Source: Nitzschia sp. DOCU1 (Eukaryota > Bacillariophyta > Bacillariophyceae > Bacillariales > Bacillariaceae). From it: 64,000 nucleotides of DNA. The notes beneath the pieces are model-generated. The model saw nothing but the letters and a program-made list of their open reading frames with translations. It was not told the DNA's origin and made no database searches. The stretch covers positions 3,239,352-3,303,351 of the forward strand of contig OX595988.1 in assembly GCA_951394045.1 (NCBI GenBank), read 5' to 3'. How positions within the stretch are numbered: position 1 is the first letter of the stretch; every line of letters begins with the position of its first letter. The position numbers were made by a program, and so were the translations under genes. Below are positions 33,221 through 43,606 of this stretch, piece after piece.

Positions 33221-34765
33221 CTACGATGGAAAATCGTCGTCCTTTCTTCGCTTGCCGCTGCTGCTACCGGGGAACTTGCCACCGGTGTTCTTGAGACTCC
33301 GGAGAGTGCGAAATGAGTGGCTCACCTTCTTCATCGCAGTTTCGTGGTCAACTTCCACCCAACCGGCCCCGTCGTCCTTGAGGAACTTACCCCCTTGCGA
33401 CATGATTAAGTTTACGACCTCGCGACTCACTTGTTGCTTCCCGGAGAATTCAGCACCTTCGTACAATTCCATTTGCTCAATGACTATGTTTCGCAATCGA
33501 ACATTACCGACATGAGCATAGAACGCCTTGCCGCGTCCCAGTAACACATCATTCTCTCCAGGCGTTCCGACTCGAACAAGCTCACGGGGCTGCTGCACTG
33601 CTTGATGCCTTCCTTGTTCTTGCTGTCTCTGTATCTCTGTCTGTTTTAGCATTTGCTCTAGAACCCCACGTTTCTTCCATCGATCTCGACATAATTGCCG
33701 TATAACTTCTCCATTTTCGGTAACGGGAAAGCCCGCGGCGGGGATGCCAAATGACATCAAGCTAAATTGCACTTCCTTGTGATTGCCCATGTGTTCCCGT
33801 ACACGCATTCGTGCGAACATGCCTGCGGCAAGCTTGAATACGGCGAAAATGGGTCTCCAAAGAATAGAATCGGCACAAATATGCCAGGCTTCAAATCGGA
33901 GTGGCAGGCATAAAAGCAGTTTTCCCCATTCCCGATTCATCATTTGTCTGTGAACCACTTGTTGCCATGTCAAAACCTGGCCGACAATATAACTTATGAA
34001 CACAACACCTTTCTTCTGAGTTTCCTCATCTTCACTGAGTGCCATAGACGCATAAAGCGACTTTCTCATTACTGTCCGAATGGGGACAGTTACAGGCTGT
34101 GCCAACTGAAACAAAATCAGCCGACCAGCCCGATCTCGAAAAGGTAGATCCATTCCCATTCCCTCATATAGAACCTCCATATCATCCTTTTCTAGATCAT
34201 CTTGAGTAATGTCCTTCACCAGCAAATCTGGGCCAAACAAATTCATCTTGATCTCAAAGAATTTCACAAAGCGGACAGCCGCCTTGTGGACATCGAAGCG
34301 TTCCGCTCGAAGAAAACGTAATTTCAGCTTTATACTCTGAACATACGACGAGTCCATTTCCAGGGCTTTCTTATAAGCGACGGCATCATTCATTTCATCG
34401 AGCTCAATCTGGAATAACTGCAGGGACCCCAGTAATAATTCTGGCGTTTCTTCAACAACGTCAGACGAAACTCCATGTATGTCATAGTAGACCTTTTCTC
34501 GATCCGCCATGGAAAGTTGAGTTAGCTCATGAGCTAGTAGCGAGTCGACATCATCGGGGCTGATATCGTTCACTTCTTCCGGAGCGAAATTTTGACCAAA
34601 CAGAGCAATGTCGTCGTCGCCATCCAACGACGAGATATCGGAAAAGTTTCCCAGGCTATCATCCATCAATTGTACACCAGAGGGCGGTTGGAGTCGCGCT
34701 TGCCTCTTGGAGGAGCGAGAAAAATCGTCCTCCAGACCCCCCTGTTGAGCATCCAAGTTATCCAT
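33221..34765 (-). CDS. SEC14/CRAL-TRIO plus DUF6824 protein, copy D
   Basis: Intronless, 514 residues from the ATG at 34765. The frame remains open to 35062, but that extension is Arg/Ser-rich and lacks homology to the paralogues. Domains in order: acidic N terminus, DREKVYYDIHGVS, CRAL-TRIO-N (LKLRFLRAERFDVHKAA), SEC14 fold (RDRAGRLILFQLAQ to LMSFGIPAAGFP), a Gln-rich linker (QRQQEQGRHQAVQQ), and DUF6824 from about residue 398 (NDVLLGRGKAFY, GNVRLRN, GGKFLKDDGAGWVEVDH, VSHSFRTLR). It ends in a basic cluster (SGKRRKDDD). Divergent from copy E, 506 bp apart. Confidence 0.9.
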   Translation of the reverse strand: MDNLDAQQGGLEDDFSRSSKRQARLQPPSGVQLMDDSLGNFSDISSLDGDDDIALFGQNFAPEEVNDISPDDVDSLLAHELTQLSMADREKVYYDIHGVSSDVVEETPELLLGSLQLFQIELDEMNDAVAYKKALEMDSSYVQSIKLKLRFLRAERFDVHKAAVRFVKFFEIKMNLFGPDLLVKDITQDDLEKDDMEVLYEGMGMDLPFRDRAGRLILFQLAQPVTVPIRTVMRKSLYASMALSEDEETQKKGVVFISYIVGQVLTWQQVVHRQMMNREWGKLLLCLPLRFEAWHICADSILWRPIFAVFKLAAGMFARMRVREHMGNHKEVQFSLMSFGIPAAGFPVTENGEVIRQLCRDRWKKRGVLEQMLKQTEIQRQQEQGRHQAVQQPRELVRVGTPGENDVLLGRGKAFYAHVGNVRLRNIVIEQMELYEGAEFSGKQQVSREVVNLIMSQGGKFLKDDGAGWVEVDHETAMKKVSHSFRTLRSLKNTGGKFPGSSSGKRRKDDDFPS

Positions 34766-35271
34766 GGTTAGTGATGGCAAGTTAATGCATGTTATCATAA
34801 ACAACGCGGTGCCTGTCGTATTGGAAATGAGGGTTGACAAAGTGCGGAGACAGAAGCGCCACCGCCAGTTCCTCTCTGCTTCTCTCTCCCGTGCCGTCTC
34901 TGGTCGAGGGCGACCGACCTGCTCGTCCAGAGAAGGCGGCTCCGAAGGCAGCCGGCGAGCGCACTGAGCGGAATTCTGAGTGAATATGATCCGGAATCCA
35001 CAAAGAGAGAGAGAGGATAAAAGAAACCCCGACCTTTTGGAACTTGAGCTTATGGTATGCACATAGGAAAAATGTCATATATTTTATGTTCGGATTCAGT
35101 ACTGAACTGTACTCGTATTTACTATGCTGTACAATTATATACGTACATCAAGTACATACCTGATTTTAGCTTGGTACTCTACCACGGAGGCGATGAGATT
35201 GACTCTATTATTATTATTTCCTTTGTAGCCCAAACAATAGAAGTATGCGTATGGAACAGGTATAGCAAAAG
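34766..35271. other. Divergent promoter region between copies D and E
   Basis: 506 bp between the two start codons; the half nearer copy E is AT-rich. No specific element recognised. Confidence 0.5.
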
Positions 35272-36855
35272 ATGGGCTCCTTGTTGTATGGTTGGGTTAG
35301 TAGCGGCTTTTATGGCGAGCTAGCAGAGGACAACTCGTCGAATCCTTATGTCAGAGATTCGTGGTTTCAGGGTAATAACGATGCATCAGAGGATCTCTTT
35401 GATATCGTTGCAATCGATCAGTCTGTGATATCGTCATCAGCCGTTGATGATTCGTTTGATCTAGAAGAGGACGACACGGCTGGTTTCGCTTTACCTCTGG
35501 CTGACCTAACGCTCGAGCCAGAACATGCGGACTCGATGGCTGCTAGAGAACTATATCAGTTAACGCAGGAAGATCGTGAACAAGTCTTCTTCGACTTACA
35601 TGGAGTTTCTCCAGAGATCCAAGAAACAACTACCCTGATCGAGGAGCGGCTGCATCAATTATGCGAAGTGTTGGGTCAAGCCTCGGATGCATATGCCTAT
35701 CAGCAGGCTCTAATAATGAATCCGACGTACGTTCATAATCCCAAGTTTTTGTTGCGGTTCCTCAGGGCTGATCGTTTTGACGTTAAGGCGGCTGCTGAGA
35801 GGATCATCAATCATTTCAAGTTCAAGATGGAGTTCTTCGCTCCTGCGCTTCTCGTCAAAGATATTGTCCAGGATGATTTAGATGAGGAGGATTTGAATGC
35901 ATTGTATCAAGCTGATTCGACTCATGATCTACCTGTTCGAGATCGTTCTGGTCGATTGGTGGTCTTCCAGAATACCTTGGCTGAAGCGGATAACTTCTCC
36001 CTTGCCGCTAAAATTCGCAAAGGGTTCTACATAGCCATGGTTGCAAGTGAGGACGACGAGACGCAGAAGAAGGGGATCGTCATGGTGAGCTACAATATCG
36101 GTTCAGGGGTGCTGACTTGGAACACGCTATCCGAAAGACGAAAGTACATTCAACTTCGAGCAAGCCTAGCATCTGTGACCCCGATTCGAATTGAGGCTAT
36201 GCACTTTTGTTTCGATTCCATTGTGTGGAGAGTCGGCTTTGCCATGGTAAAGCGGTATGCCCCCTCGTTCAATCGCGTCCGAACTCGCGAGCATCATGGA
36301 AGCCCAAAGGACATTTTGTTCCACTTGCAGACATTCGGAATCCCAACGGGGGATGGCTTCCCAGTGACAGCGGATGGCACTATCTTGCAGCACTTACACA
36401 TCGAGCGCTGGGAAAGGCGAAGACGCTTGGAAGCTTTGGGGAGTGCTGGGCCATCGACCGTGGGCTTGCAAGTTGAAGGAGGATGCCCTCTTGTAAGAGT
36501 AGGAACACCCCGCCGGAGTGATGTTCTCCTTGGCCGCGGCAAGGCGTGTTATTTGCATTTCGGCAACATGCGGATGCGAGATTTGGTGTTGGAACGGGGG
36601 CACTTGTACGAATCGGCAAGTTACCTTAAAAAGAGTACTGTGGTAAGAGACTTGGTTCAATTTTTAAAGCAAGGGGGCGTACGATTTCTCCAAGACGATG
36701 GTATTAGCTGGGTTGAAGTCGATGATGCAATGGCAGAGAAGAAGGTCTCTGGTGCCTTCAGAACTTTGAGGGGTATCCAACGAGGTGCTTCGATTTCGGC
36801 CGAAAAGAACCCCCAAGCGCCCAAGCGCGCAACGAAGAGGCAGCTCAGTGCCTGA
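35272..36855 (+). CDS. SEC14/CRAL-TRIO plus DUF6824 protein, copy E
   Basis: Intronless, 527 residues. It has the family order: acidic N terminus, DREQVFFDLHGVS (variant of DREKVYYDIHGVS), CRAL-TRIO-N (FLLRFLRADRFDVKAAAERI), SEC14 fold (RDRSGRLVVFQNT through LQTFGIPTGDGFP), Arg-rich linker (ERWERRRRLEALG) and DUF6824 from about residue 408 (SDVLLGRGKACYLHFGNMRMRD, GGVRFLQDDGISWVEVDD, VSGAFRTLR). The tail is basic (KRATKRQLSA). It is the most divergent of the intronless copies. It converges on copy F. Confidence 0.9.
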   Translation: MGSLLYGWVSSGFYGELAEDNSSNPYVRDSWFQGNNDASEDLFDIVAIDQSVISSSAVDDSFDLEEDDTAGFALPLADLTLEPEHADSMAARELYQLTQEDREQVFFDLHGVSPEIQETTTLIEERLHQLCEVLGQASDAYAYQQALIMNPTYVHNPKFLLRFLRADRFDVKAAAERIINHFKFKMEFFAPALLVKDIVQDDLDEEDLNALYQADSTHDLPVRDRSGRLVVFQNTLAEADNFSLAAKIRKGFYIAMVASEDDETQKKGIVMVSYNIGSGVLTWNTLSERRKYIQLRASLASVTPIRIEAMHFCFDSIVWRVGFAMVKRYAPSFNRVRTREHHGSPKDILFHLQTFGIPTGDGFPVTADGTILQHLHIERWERRRRLEALGSAGPSTVGLQVEGGCPLVRVGTPRRSDVLLGRGKACYLHFGNMRMRDLVLERGHLYESASYLKKSTVVRDLVQFLKQGGVRFLQDDGISWVEVDDAMAEKKVSGAFRTLRGIQRGASISAEKNPQAPKRATKRQLSA

Positions 36856-37365
36856 GAAGTATTGCTCTTGCAGACTCAGTATTCGTCGAGCTGACCAATT
36901 ATATGTCAAAGCATTCGTTATGATCGCTCGTTCCAGCACCCCAGGGGAGCCGTTGGTGGTCGGCAGGTGCCTTGACAACAAGTTTGACTACTTGTATCAT
37001 AGCTTCAAGAGCAATTGGGATCCCTTTCGAGATCAAACATACACAAAAGTCGAATTTGTTCTTGGGCTACGTTGTAAGTCCTTTTGCCCTGCCTCTTGTT
37101 CCCGAGATATGCCACGAATCTCGTGGAAACCCCAACATTCTTCCATTGATCGTAATCCCCGCTCGATCCTGAGATTCCTTCCAATGCACGTTTGGCTGAG
37201 GGAAAAGGGGTTTAGGTAGCGTCCGGGCCTCTTACCGGCAGGACATTGGTGTGGAATATTACAACTTCTGTTGTGATGACAAATCAAGTCTATGCAGTCA
37301 CATCCAAATTTAGAAGGTCGTTACTAGTCACTAGTCATCACCCCACTATTCTATTCATCATGGTG
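36856..37365. other. Intergenic region between convergent copies E and F
   Basis: No supported feature; both 3' flanks. Confidence 0.5.
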
Positions 37366-38940
37366 CTAGTCGTCCATGTTCCTTGCCTTGACATGCCGCA
37401 ACGTCCTGAAGGCATGTGCCACCTTTCGTCTCGCCACTGTATCGGGGACTTCCACCCAGCCAGTGCCCTCGTCCTTCAGGAAACGGCCAGCAGACTGTTG
37501 AATCAAAGACACAATATCAGCACTCATTTGCTGCTTGTCGAGTAGACTTGCTTCTTCGTAAACAGGCCCTCTTTCTTCGATCAGATTCCGAAGTCTCACA
37601 TTTCCAATGTGTCGGTATGCAGCCTTGCCCCGCCCCAGCAACACATCGTTACGACCGGGCACACTTATATGACCTGGAAACTGGGAATGAATTGTTTCCG
37701 AAGGCGACTGGCCGCCGGCTTGTCCATTTGCTAGTTCCTTTTGGCGAAGTCGTTCCCATGCCCTACGCTTCTCAAGCTTTTGAAGAAAATCTTCGGCCAT
37801 GATACTTTGGTCTTCGGCCATTGGGAATGCATATGTCGGGATGCCAAAGCCTTGAAGGCTAAAGAGGCAATGGTTTCGGTCTCCATAGTGTTCGCGGATG
37901 CGGACTCTATTGAATTGGTTGGTGGCTAACTTGAACACTGCGAGTAGTACCCGCCACGCGAAGGAGTCGTGGCATATATGAAATGCTTCATACCTTAGCG
38001 GCATCGACTCCAGTATCTTAGTCACCTTTGCATTCCATTCCCGGCGATGCTGCATATTTTGAAATAAATGGATTTCCTGACCAACCAAGTAGCTGATGGC
38101 AACAGCACCTTTCTTTTCAGTCTCCTCATCTGTTGTCGTTGATAAATAAAAACATGCACGAAGCTTGGCATCCACTGAGAATTCTGTAGATTGCACGAGC
38201 TGGACAATCACAACACGACCAGCCCGGTCGCGTTCAGGCAACGTTTGGAGTTTGCCCGAATAGACCACGTCCATCGCTTCTTTATCGAGATCGTCTTGAA
38301 CAATGTCCTTGACCAAGAGATCACGCCCAAATAAATCAAGTTTTACGTCAAAGTGATTGACCATTCGCCGAGCTGCCTTGGAAGCATCAAAGTACTCTGC
38401 TCGGAGAAACTTGAGTCTCGAAGTTTCGTCCTGGACGTAGTCTCGATCCAATGAAAGAGCCAAGTCGAATACATGTTTGTCATCGATCTTTCCTAGCTCC
38501 AATTCCATCTGGTCGAGGCTATTTCGGATCAATTCTGGAGTCTCCTCAACTTCTCCTGAGATCCCGTGAATATCGTAGTACACTTTCTCTCGGTCTTGCA
38601 TCGAAAGAGCCGCCATTTCCTGAGCGATCATCGACTCGATTCGATCAACATTCACGTCTGATGATAACGACCCGCCGTCGCCAAAGAAGCAGATATCATC
38701 GTCATCTTCAATAGGAGAGGGGGACGAGTCAGAAGGCAACAAAGCGCGGGGGGAAGAAGTTCTGGCAGTGCGCTGGATCTTGTGGGGATGATCATAGCCA
38801 TCGTCGTCAATAATCGCAGATGTGGCGAGCTGAGGGGATGGGTCCTCTCCTGCCGCCGACGGGGATGCCATGCCCAGAGAAGAGCCGAATCCTGGTTGGA
38901 GCCAAGGTTGAGCCCCATTTGCAACCCGGGCTGACATCAT
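37366..38940 (-). CDS. SEC14/CRAL-TRIO plus DUF6824 protein, copy F
   Basis: Intronless, 524 residues from the ATG pair at 38940. An open extension to 39150 exists but looks unlike the paralogues. Domains: disordered acidic N terminus, DREKVYYDIHGIS, CRAL-TRIO-N (SRLKFLRAEYFDASKAARRM), SEC14 fold (RDRAGRVVIVQLVQ to LQGFGIPTYAFP), linker, and DUF6824 from about residue 427 (NDVLLGRGKAAYRHIGNVRLRN, AGRFLKDEGTGWVEVPD, VAHAFRTLR). All family signature residues are kept. Confidence 0.9.
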   Translation of the reverse strand: MMSARVANGAQPWLQPGFGSSLGMASPSAAGEDPSPQLATSAIIDDDGYDHPHKIQRTARTSSPRALLPSDSSPSPIEDDDDICFFGDGGSLSSDVNVDRIESMIAQEMAALSMQDREKVYYDIHGISGEVEETPELIRNSLDQMELELGKIDDKHVFDLALSLDRDYVQDETSRLKFLRAEYFDASKAARRMVNHFDVKLDLFGRDLLVKDIVQDDLDKEAMDVVYSGKLQTLPERDRAGRVVIVQLVQSTEFSVDAKLRACFYLSTTTDEETEKKGAVAISYLVGQEIHLFQNMQHRREWNAKVTKILESMPLRYEAFHICHDSFAWRVLLAVFKLATNQFNRVRIREHYGDRNHCLFSLQGFGIPTYAFPMAEDQSIMAEDFLQKLEKRRAWERLRQKELANGQAGGQSPSETIHSQFPGHISVPGRNDVLLGRGKAAYRHIGNVRLRNLIEERGPVYEEASLLDKQQMSADIVSLIQQSAGRFLKDEGTGWVEVPDTVARRKVAHAFRTLRHVKARNMDD

Positions 38941-40108
38941 GGTGGGTGGATTCTTGGTGAATGGTTGAATTGTTGCTTTTATTTTTTTTAATGGGGAAAT
39001 GGCAATATCATTACCCCGCTGCTTCACACATTTCCCGCTATTTGGTTGCAGAACAAAAGGAACCCCTGTCCTTGCACCGGTTTCGGAGTTCGCGGACAGC
39101 TCCATATAAATGCCACATGTTGGAACGATCGACGACAGATAGTGCAGCACTATCTAATATGTATGTGATCGCGCTGGAGAAACTCGAACGAACACAAAAG
39201 ATGGACGAGAAACAAGTTTATCTAGCGAACGAATCATACGCAAGTTCTCAAATGCATCGTTCATTATCTAAATGACCAGAAAAAGGACATATTATTCTGA
39301 TTTAACGATCATTTCCACGATAGTTGCATTCTACTTCTTCCGAAGGGCATATCTGCGCGTGTCGAAGATGTATCTTGAAATTGGACTATGAACAAAATAC
39401 TAAAAAGTCTCCCGACACTTTTTTCTATTTGTCGACCAAGGTGGTGGTGTCATTGATGTTATGGGGTGATGGCGGCTGCACGGAAAGATTTAATGAGGTT
39501 GTTTGGCACATATATGAACCAGAACGACGCCGTGGTGCTCGACGGATACAGCAGACTTATTCGCAGCGCGGAGTGCGGGGCGTCGCAAGTTCTCACCTGC
39601 ATGCCGGACAAAAGCCCTAATATGTCCTATGCACTTTGTGCTAAATGCTGTAGTTATCATACCAGATCTTGGTCGAAAGGGCAGTTTTCCTCCGATTCAA
39701 TCGATACAAAGCGGGATACCACGTAAGTACGAACTCTGTGATACAGCCTCCCGCCACCAAAGCATTAGTGATTCACGGAGTGACTGCAAAAGCTGCCATA
39801 GGTCCCCTGTCAGTGGAGTGGTGCCCCAATATGCAATTAAAGCAGATCTGGCGCTAATTGACAGTTCACAACTCAAAGATTATGAAAATATCCGATAAGC
39901 TTCTACCCCGCAACTAAAGTGCTACCACCTGTAAAGAGTTTAATGATGAACAGGATGGAAAATTGCTGGTCCCCACCAGAGCTAGTTCGCAGCAGCTACC
40001 CACTTTCGTGATCAAGAAGAACGACTATGAGGATACGGGGGGAGGGCATCTGCTACTGCTAGTACTGCAAACGAGACAAGAATAGCATATGATAATTATA
40101 ACAAAATG
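38941..40108. other. Intergenic stretch, no secure gene
   Basis: Short frames at 39324-39620, 39466-39726 and 39669-39857 lie in different frames of one strand and might be fragments of a decayed gene, but none shows a domain I recognise. Confidence 0.4.
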
Positions 40109-41993
40109 TTATAGACCTATTCGTTTCAAAAAGTTGTAGAGCCACAAAAGTTGCGTCGTCTTTTCGTAGTAAACATCTGCCGCCATGAGCTGTATCGCCA
40201 GAGCGTACGAAGGATAAGGATGAATTACCTTGGCCAGTGCATCAAAGGGCATACCCGCTTGACGAGCCACGGCAATTTCCGAAATGAGTTCTCCCGCGGC
40301 CGGAGCCATGATTGTAGCTCCCAAGATTTTGCCATTGCGTTTGTGATACACCACTTTTAGAATACCAAGGCGATGTCCTTCACACAAGGCCCTATCGACT
40401 TCGTCCAAATTCATTTTTGAAACTGCAACTACCCCGTCACCCAACTCCTTTCGAGCTTGGGCCTCTGTGTATCCAATAGACGCAACTTCTGGACTAGTAA
40501 AGGTGGATGCTGGTACATCTGATAGTACACCAGGGTCGGACAACGGGAGCAAAATGTTTCGTGCCGCAATCGCCCCTTGATAGCCTGCATAGTGGGTGCT
40601 AACAAACAAGATCAACCAGGCAAAGACCAGCCAAACAGAATCAGTCACGCAGTCAACATGTTGATTGGTACTCCCAAAACAAGGAATTGAAACTCACAAT
40701 TGTTTGTCGCCTGTACAATCACCAGCAGCATAAATGCCCTTGCATGCCGTTTCAAGCTTGTCATTGACTTGGATTCCTCCACTCGATTCATCAATTTCGA
40801 TTCCAAACTTTTCGAGACCCAGACCCTTTGTGTTGGGCGCTCGACCAATGGAAACTAGTAAAACATCCCCCACCACAGTCTCGCCGGTAGAGGTCATGAC
40901 AGTATGAGAACCATCCGGATTCTTGGCCACGGATTTGGCGCGGTCCTCGACGACCGCAATCTGCTCGTTTTCAAACACTTGTTTCAAAATTGTCGATACT
41001 TCGGGCTCTTCATTAGGGAGTAGGCGAGCGGCGATCATAGTTACTTTGGAACCTAGTCTAGCAAAGGCTTGGGAGAGTTCGCAACCAATCTAGCGGAACA
41101 TTCAGAATGAGTGTACCGCGATCGAAACGACGGCAGCTTGTCCAATGACAGCAGCGACACGATGATCATTTACGTACCGGACCTCCTCCAATCACAGTCA
41201 ATCGCTTCGGAAGCTCTTTGAGATCCCACACTTCTTCGTAAGTGATATAGTCCACTGCATCCAACCCGGGTATAACGGTACCAGCTGGTTTTGGTGTCGC
41301 CCCCGTACACAAAATGATTCCTTGTGTCGCCTCAATGATTACCGTAGTTCCTCCATCCTTTTCTGTTACGGAAACGGATCGCGGAGACGTCAAAGTAGCC
41401 ATACCTGTTAAGGTATCAATCTTGAATTTAGCAAGTGCTTCTGGTGAATCATCTTTTTCATAAATTTCTTGTTGAATTTGTCGATATCGTTGTTGAATTT
41501 GGGTCCAATCTGCTGCTGCTGTTGTTGTTGTTGCGGCGGAAGAAGTGACTTGTTGTCGTATCAGTTGAGCGGCCTTGGCACTTGCCAATAAAGATTTGCT
41601 GGGGACACATCCCGTCCAGGTACAATCTCCCCCTAATGCTTGTCCTTCAATCAAAAGACAAGTCTTTTTCAAGGTGCGAGAAGCAAATTTGGCGGCGGTC
41701 AATCCAGCCGAACCTCCACCGACCACAATTAAATCATAAGAAGATTTGGGGGATCGACGAGATGACGGTGATGACGACATTTCCATCCTTATGCCTCGCC
41801 GTGTACGATAACGTAGCAAGTTGTTGTTCTTGGGGGAACGACTCGTCGTCGGTGACAGCAACGACGGTGCGACTGTCAGTGCTGTGGTAAAAATGGATGA
41901 TGACGAAGAAGAGTGATGATTCGTCCAGCTGCTGATGATGATCAAGAACAACCCCACACAAGAATTCCGACGAGACCAACACCACAAGTACAT
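40109..41993 (-). CDS. Class I pyridine nucleotide-disulfide oxidoreductase (mercuric/glutathione reductase-like)
   Basis: Minus strand, exons 41993-41178, 41089-40698 and 40598-40109, about 565 residues. FAD-binding GGGSAGLTAA, redox disulfide GGDCTWTGCVPSKS (CX4C), NAD(P)-binding VIGGGPIGCE (rebuilt across intron 1), central ATG-type motif CTGATPKPAG, second FAD motif GIYAAGDCTGDKQ, and the C-terminal dimer domain (TSPEVASIGYTEAQA; HPYPSYA) are all present. The His-Glu-type catalytic region reads IHPYPSYA, as in mercuric reductase and dihydrolipoamide dehydrogenase relatives. The N terminus has a hydrophobic stretch (CVGLFLIIISSW) then Ser/Thr-rich sequence, consistent with plastid import through the ER. 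The vicinal C-terminal Cys pair of true mercuric reductase is absent, so the substrate is uncertain. Confidence 0.9.
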
Positions 41994-42461
41994 TCGATGT
42001 TGCGTGGGTATACTATCTTCTTGCTGACTGATGCGGTACAGTATTGTTTATGTCATGCCGTTCAGTCAAGTAGAATAGAGATGCGATGTGCCGAGATGGA
42101 TGCGATCTTCGATTGCCCTCTCTCGCTGACCAATAATAAACCCACGGATCTTTGGATACGGTACGTACCGGTGCATGTATCCAAGCTATGCCAGATCATA
42201 TGGGTCGACCAAAGCGATTCAACGCCATCCGTCCATTTCGTCGGTCTGTCGTGCTGACCTCCTCAAAGCAATCGGGGGAGATGCGCCGTTCGCGTCTCAT
42301 ATCTCTCTCTCATTTGATGGTGTTTGTGTTGTCTCACTTTTGTTCACGACGACCACTCTTTCCAGACGACAGAAACTCTTTTCTCTCTACTATTATTACG
42401 TGAAACCAAAATGGCGAGGATACGGTGAATCGGTTGCTCTATCTACCTTAGTCGTCTGTGT
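41994..42461. other. Divergent intergenic region
   Basis: Between two start codons; probably both promoters. No specific element recognised. Confidence 0.5.
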
Positions 42462-43496
42462 GTGAAAAGAAAAATGAGGAAATCCAGTCGAGACCCTCTG
42501 AATGATTCTGCTGCCAAAACAGAACCAGCACCAAAGGCCGAGAGGCGCGGCGACGATGACGAATGTCTCTGCTTTCAAGATGTCATGGAATCGTTTCAAC
42601 GAAAGGCATTGTCGAATGCGGAAGATAATGAAGCTGATAATGAAGTCGCCGCTCAAGTATTTTTTGAATTGGCCAACGCTCCAATGGTCAGCTATCGAAT
42701 TGTCGTCGGACGCCACAAGAAAAGTTCGGAAACGACAACCATGATTCGAATCCGCCAGGATCATCAAGATGCTTGTGGACAACACACGGGGGGTATTGTA
42801 TGGGAGACTTCCTTTTTGTTGCTAAATTATCTACGGCAAAAACATTTCATTGTTCCAAACGACAACAACAACAATACGTCGACTCCCACCACCACCAAAT
42901 ATCCATGTGGCAAGACAGTGGTGGAAGTGGGTGCTGGATGTGGTCTCTTGGGTTTGGGAATCTATCATTCTCATCTAGCCAAACGAGTCATTTTGACCGA
43001 GACAGACTCGGTATTGCCAAATTTGCAACGTAACGTCGAACGAAACCTTGCTCCTGATTCATCGTCGTCGTCGTCGTCAACCACCAAAGACAAGATTCGC
43101 GCTTGTGCTTTGGATTGGACGCGGTACGAAGAAGACTGTGAGCGTGCGCATATCAAAGCCCACAGTGTCGATATGATTGTGGGAACCGATGTGGTGTTTT
43201 CCACGCGCTTTGTCCGACCTTTGTTGGAGACATTGCGGTACCTGGCCCATTCGGAAACGACAATTCTACTGTGCCTACAAGAGAGGTGTGCAGAATCCCA
43301 TCGTCTCCTCCTAGAATCCGCCAAGGAACATGGATTGATGATAGAAGACATTTCAGAACAAGTAGCAAATACTCCAACCTGTGCATGGGGACGAGATTTG
43401 GAGTGTTGCGTCTTACAACTTCGAGTGACGAGCGCCGACAAGGAAACCAGCAGCAGCCCAAACGAATCTGCTAGTAACAAGCGAAGGCGAATATGA
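42462..43496 (+). CDS. METTL21-like protein methyltransferase (Methyltransf_16)
   Basis: Single exon, 344 residues. A Rossmann-type SAM-binding motif (VVEVGAGCGLLGLGIYHS) follows GGIVWETSFLLLNYL, the usual start of the family-16 fold. ILTETDSVLPNLQRNVERN gives the acidic ribose-binding residue, and VDMIVGTDVVFST is the DxxxxxD(V)xY-like motif IV. Relatives methylate lysines on translation factors or chaperones. The target here is unknown. Low-complexity Asn and Ser runs, encoded by AAC and TCG repeats, interrupt the fold in surface loops. The C terminus ends in a basic NKRRRI. Confidence 0.88.
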   Translation: MKRKMRKSSRDPLNDSAAKTEPAPKAERRGDDDECLCFQDVMESFQRKALSNAEDNEADNEVAAQVFFELANAPMVSYRIVVGRHKKSSETTTMIRIRQDHQDACGQHTGGIVWETSFLLLNYLRQKHFIVPNDNNNNTSTPTTTKYPCGKTVVEVGAGCGLLGLGIYHSHLAKRVILTETDSVLPNLQRNVERNLAPDSSSSSSSTTKDKIRACALDWTRYEEDCERAHIKAHSVDMIVGTDVVFSTRFVRPLLETLRYLAHSETTILLCLQERCAESHRLLLESAKEHGLMIEDISEQVANTPTCAWGRDLECCVLQLRVTSADKETSSSPNESASNKRRRI

Positions 43497-43606
43497 AGGA
43501 CGCCACCTACAGTAGTGTAGCCAATATCTTTTTCGACGAGTTTTTAAATCGTTTTTTGTGTGTCTATATTTGTGTGGGTAGCTTTTCATTTGTGTCAGCC
43601 ATCATT

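Noticed and set aside
39324..39898. Possible decayed gene in several plus-strand frames
   Set aside because: Frames change repeatedly and no motif is recognised; left as intergenic.
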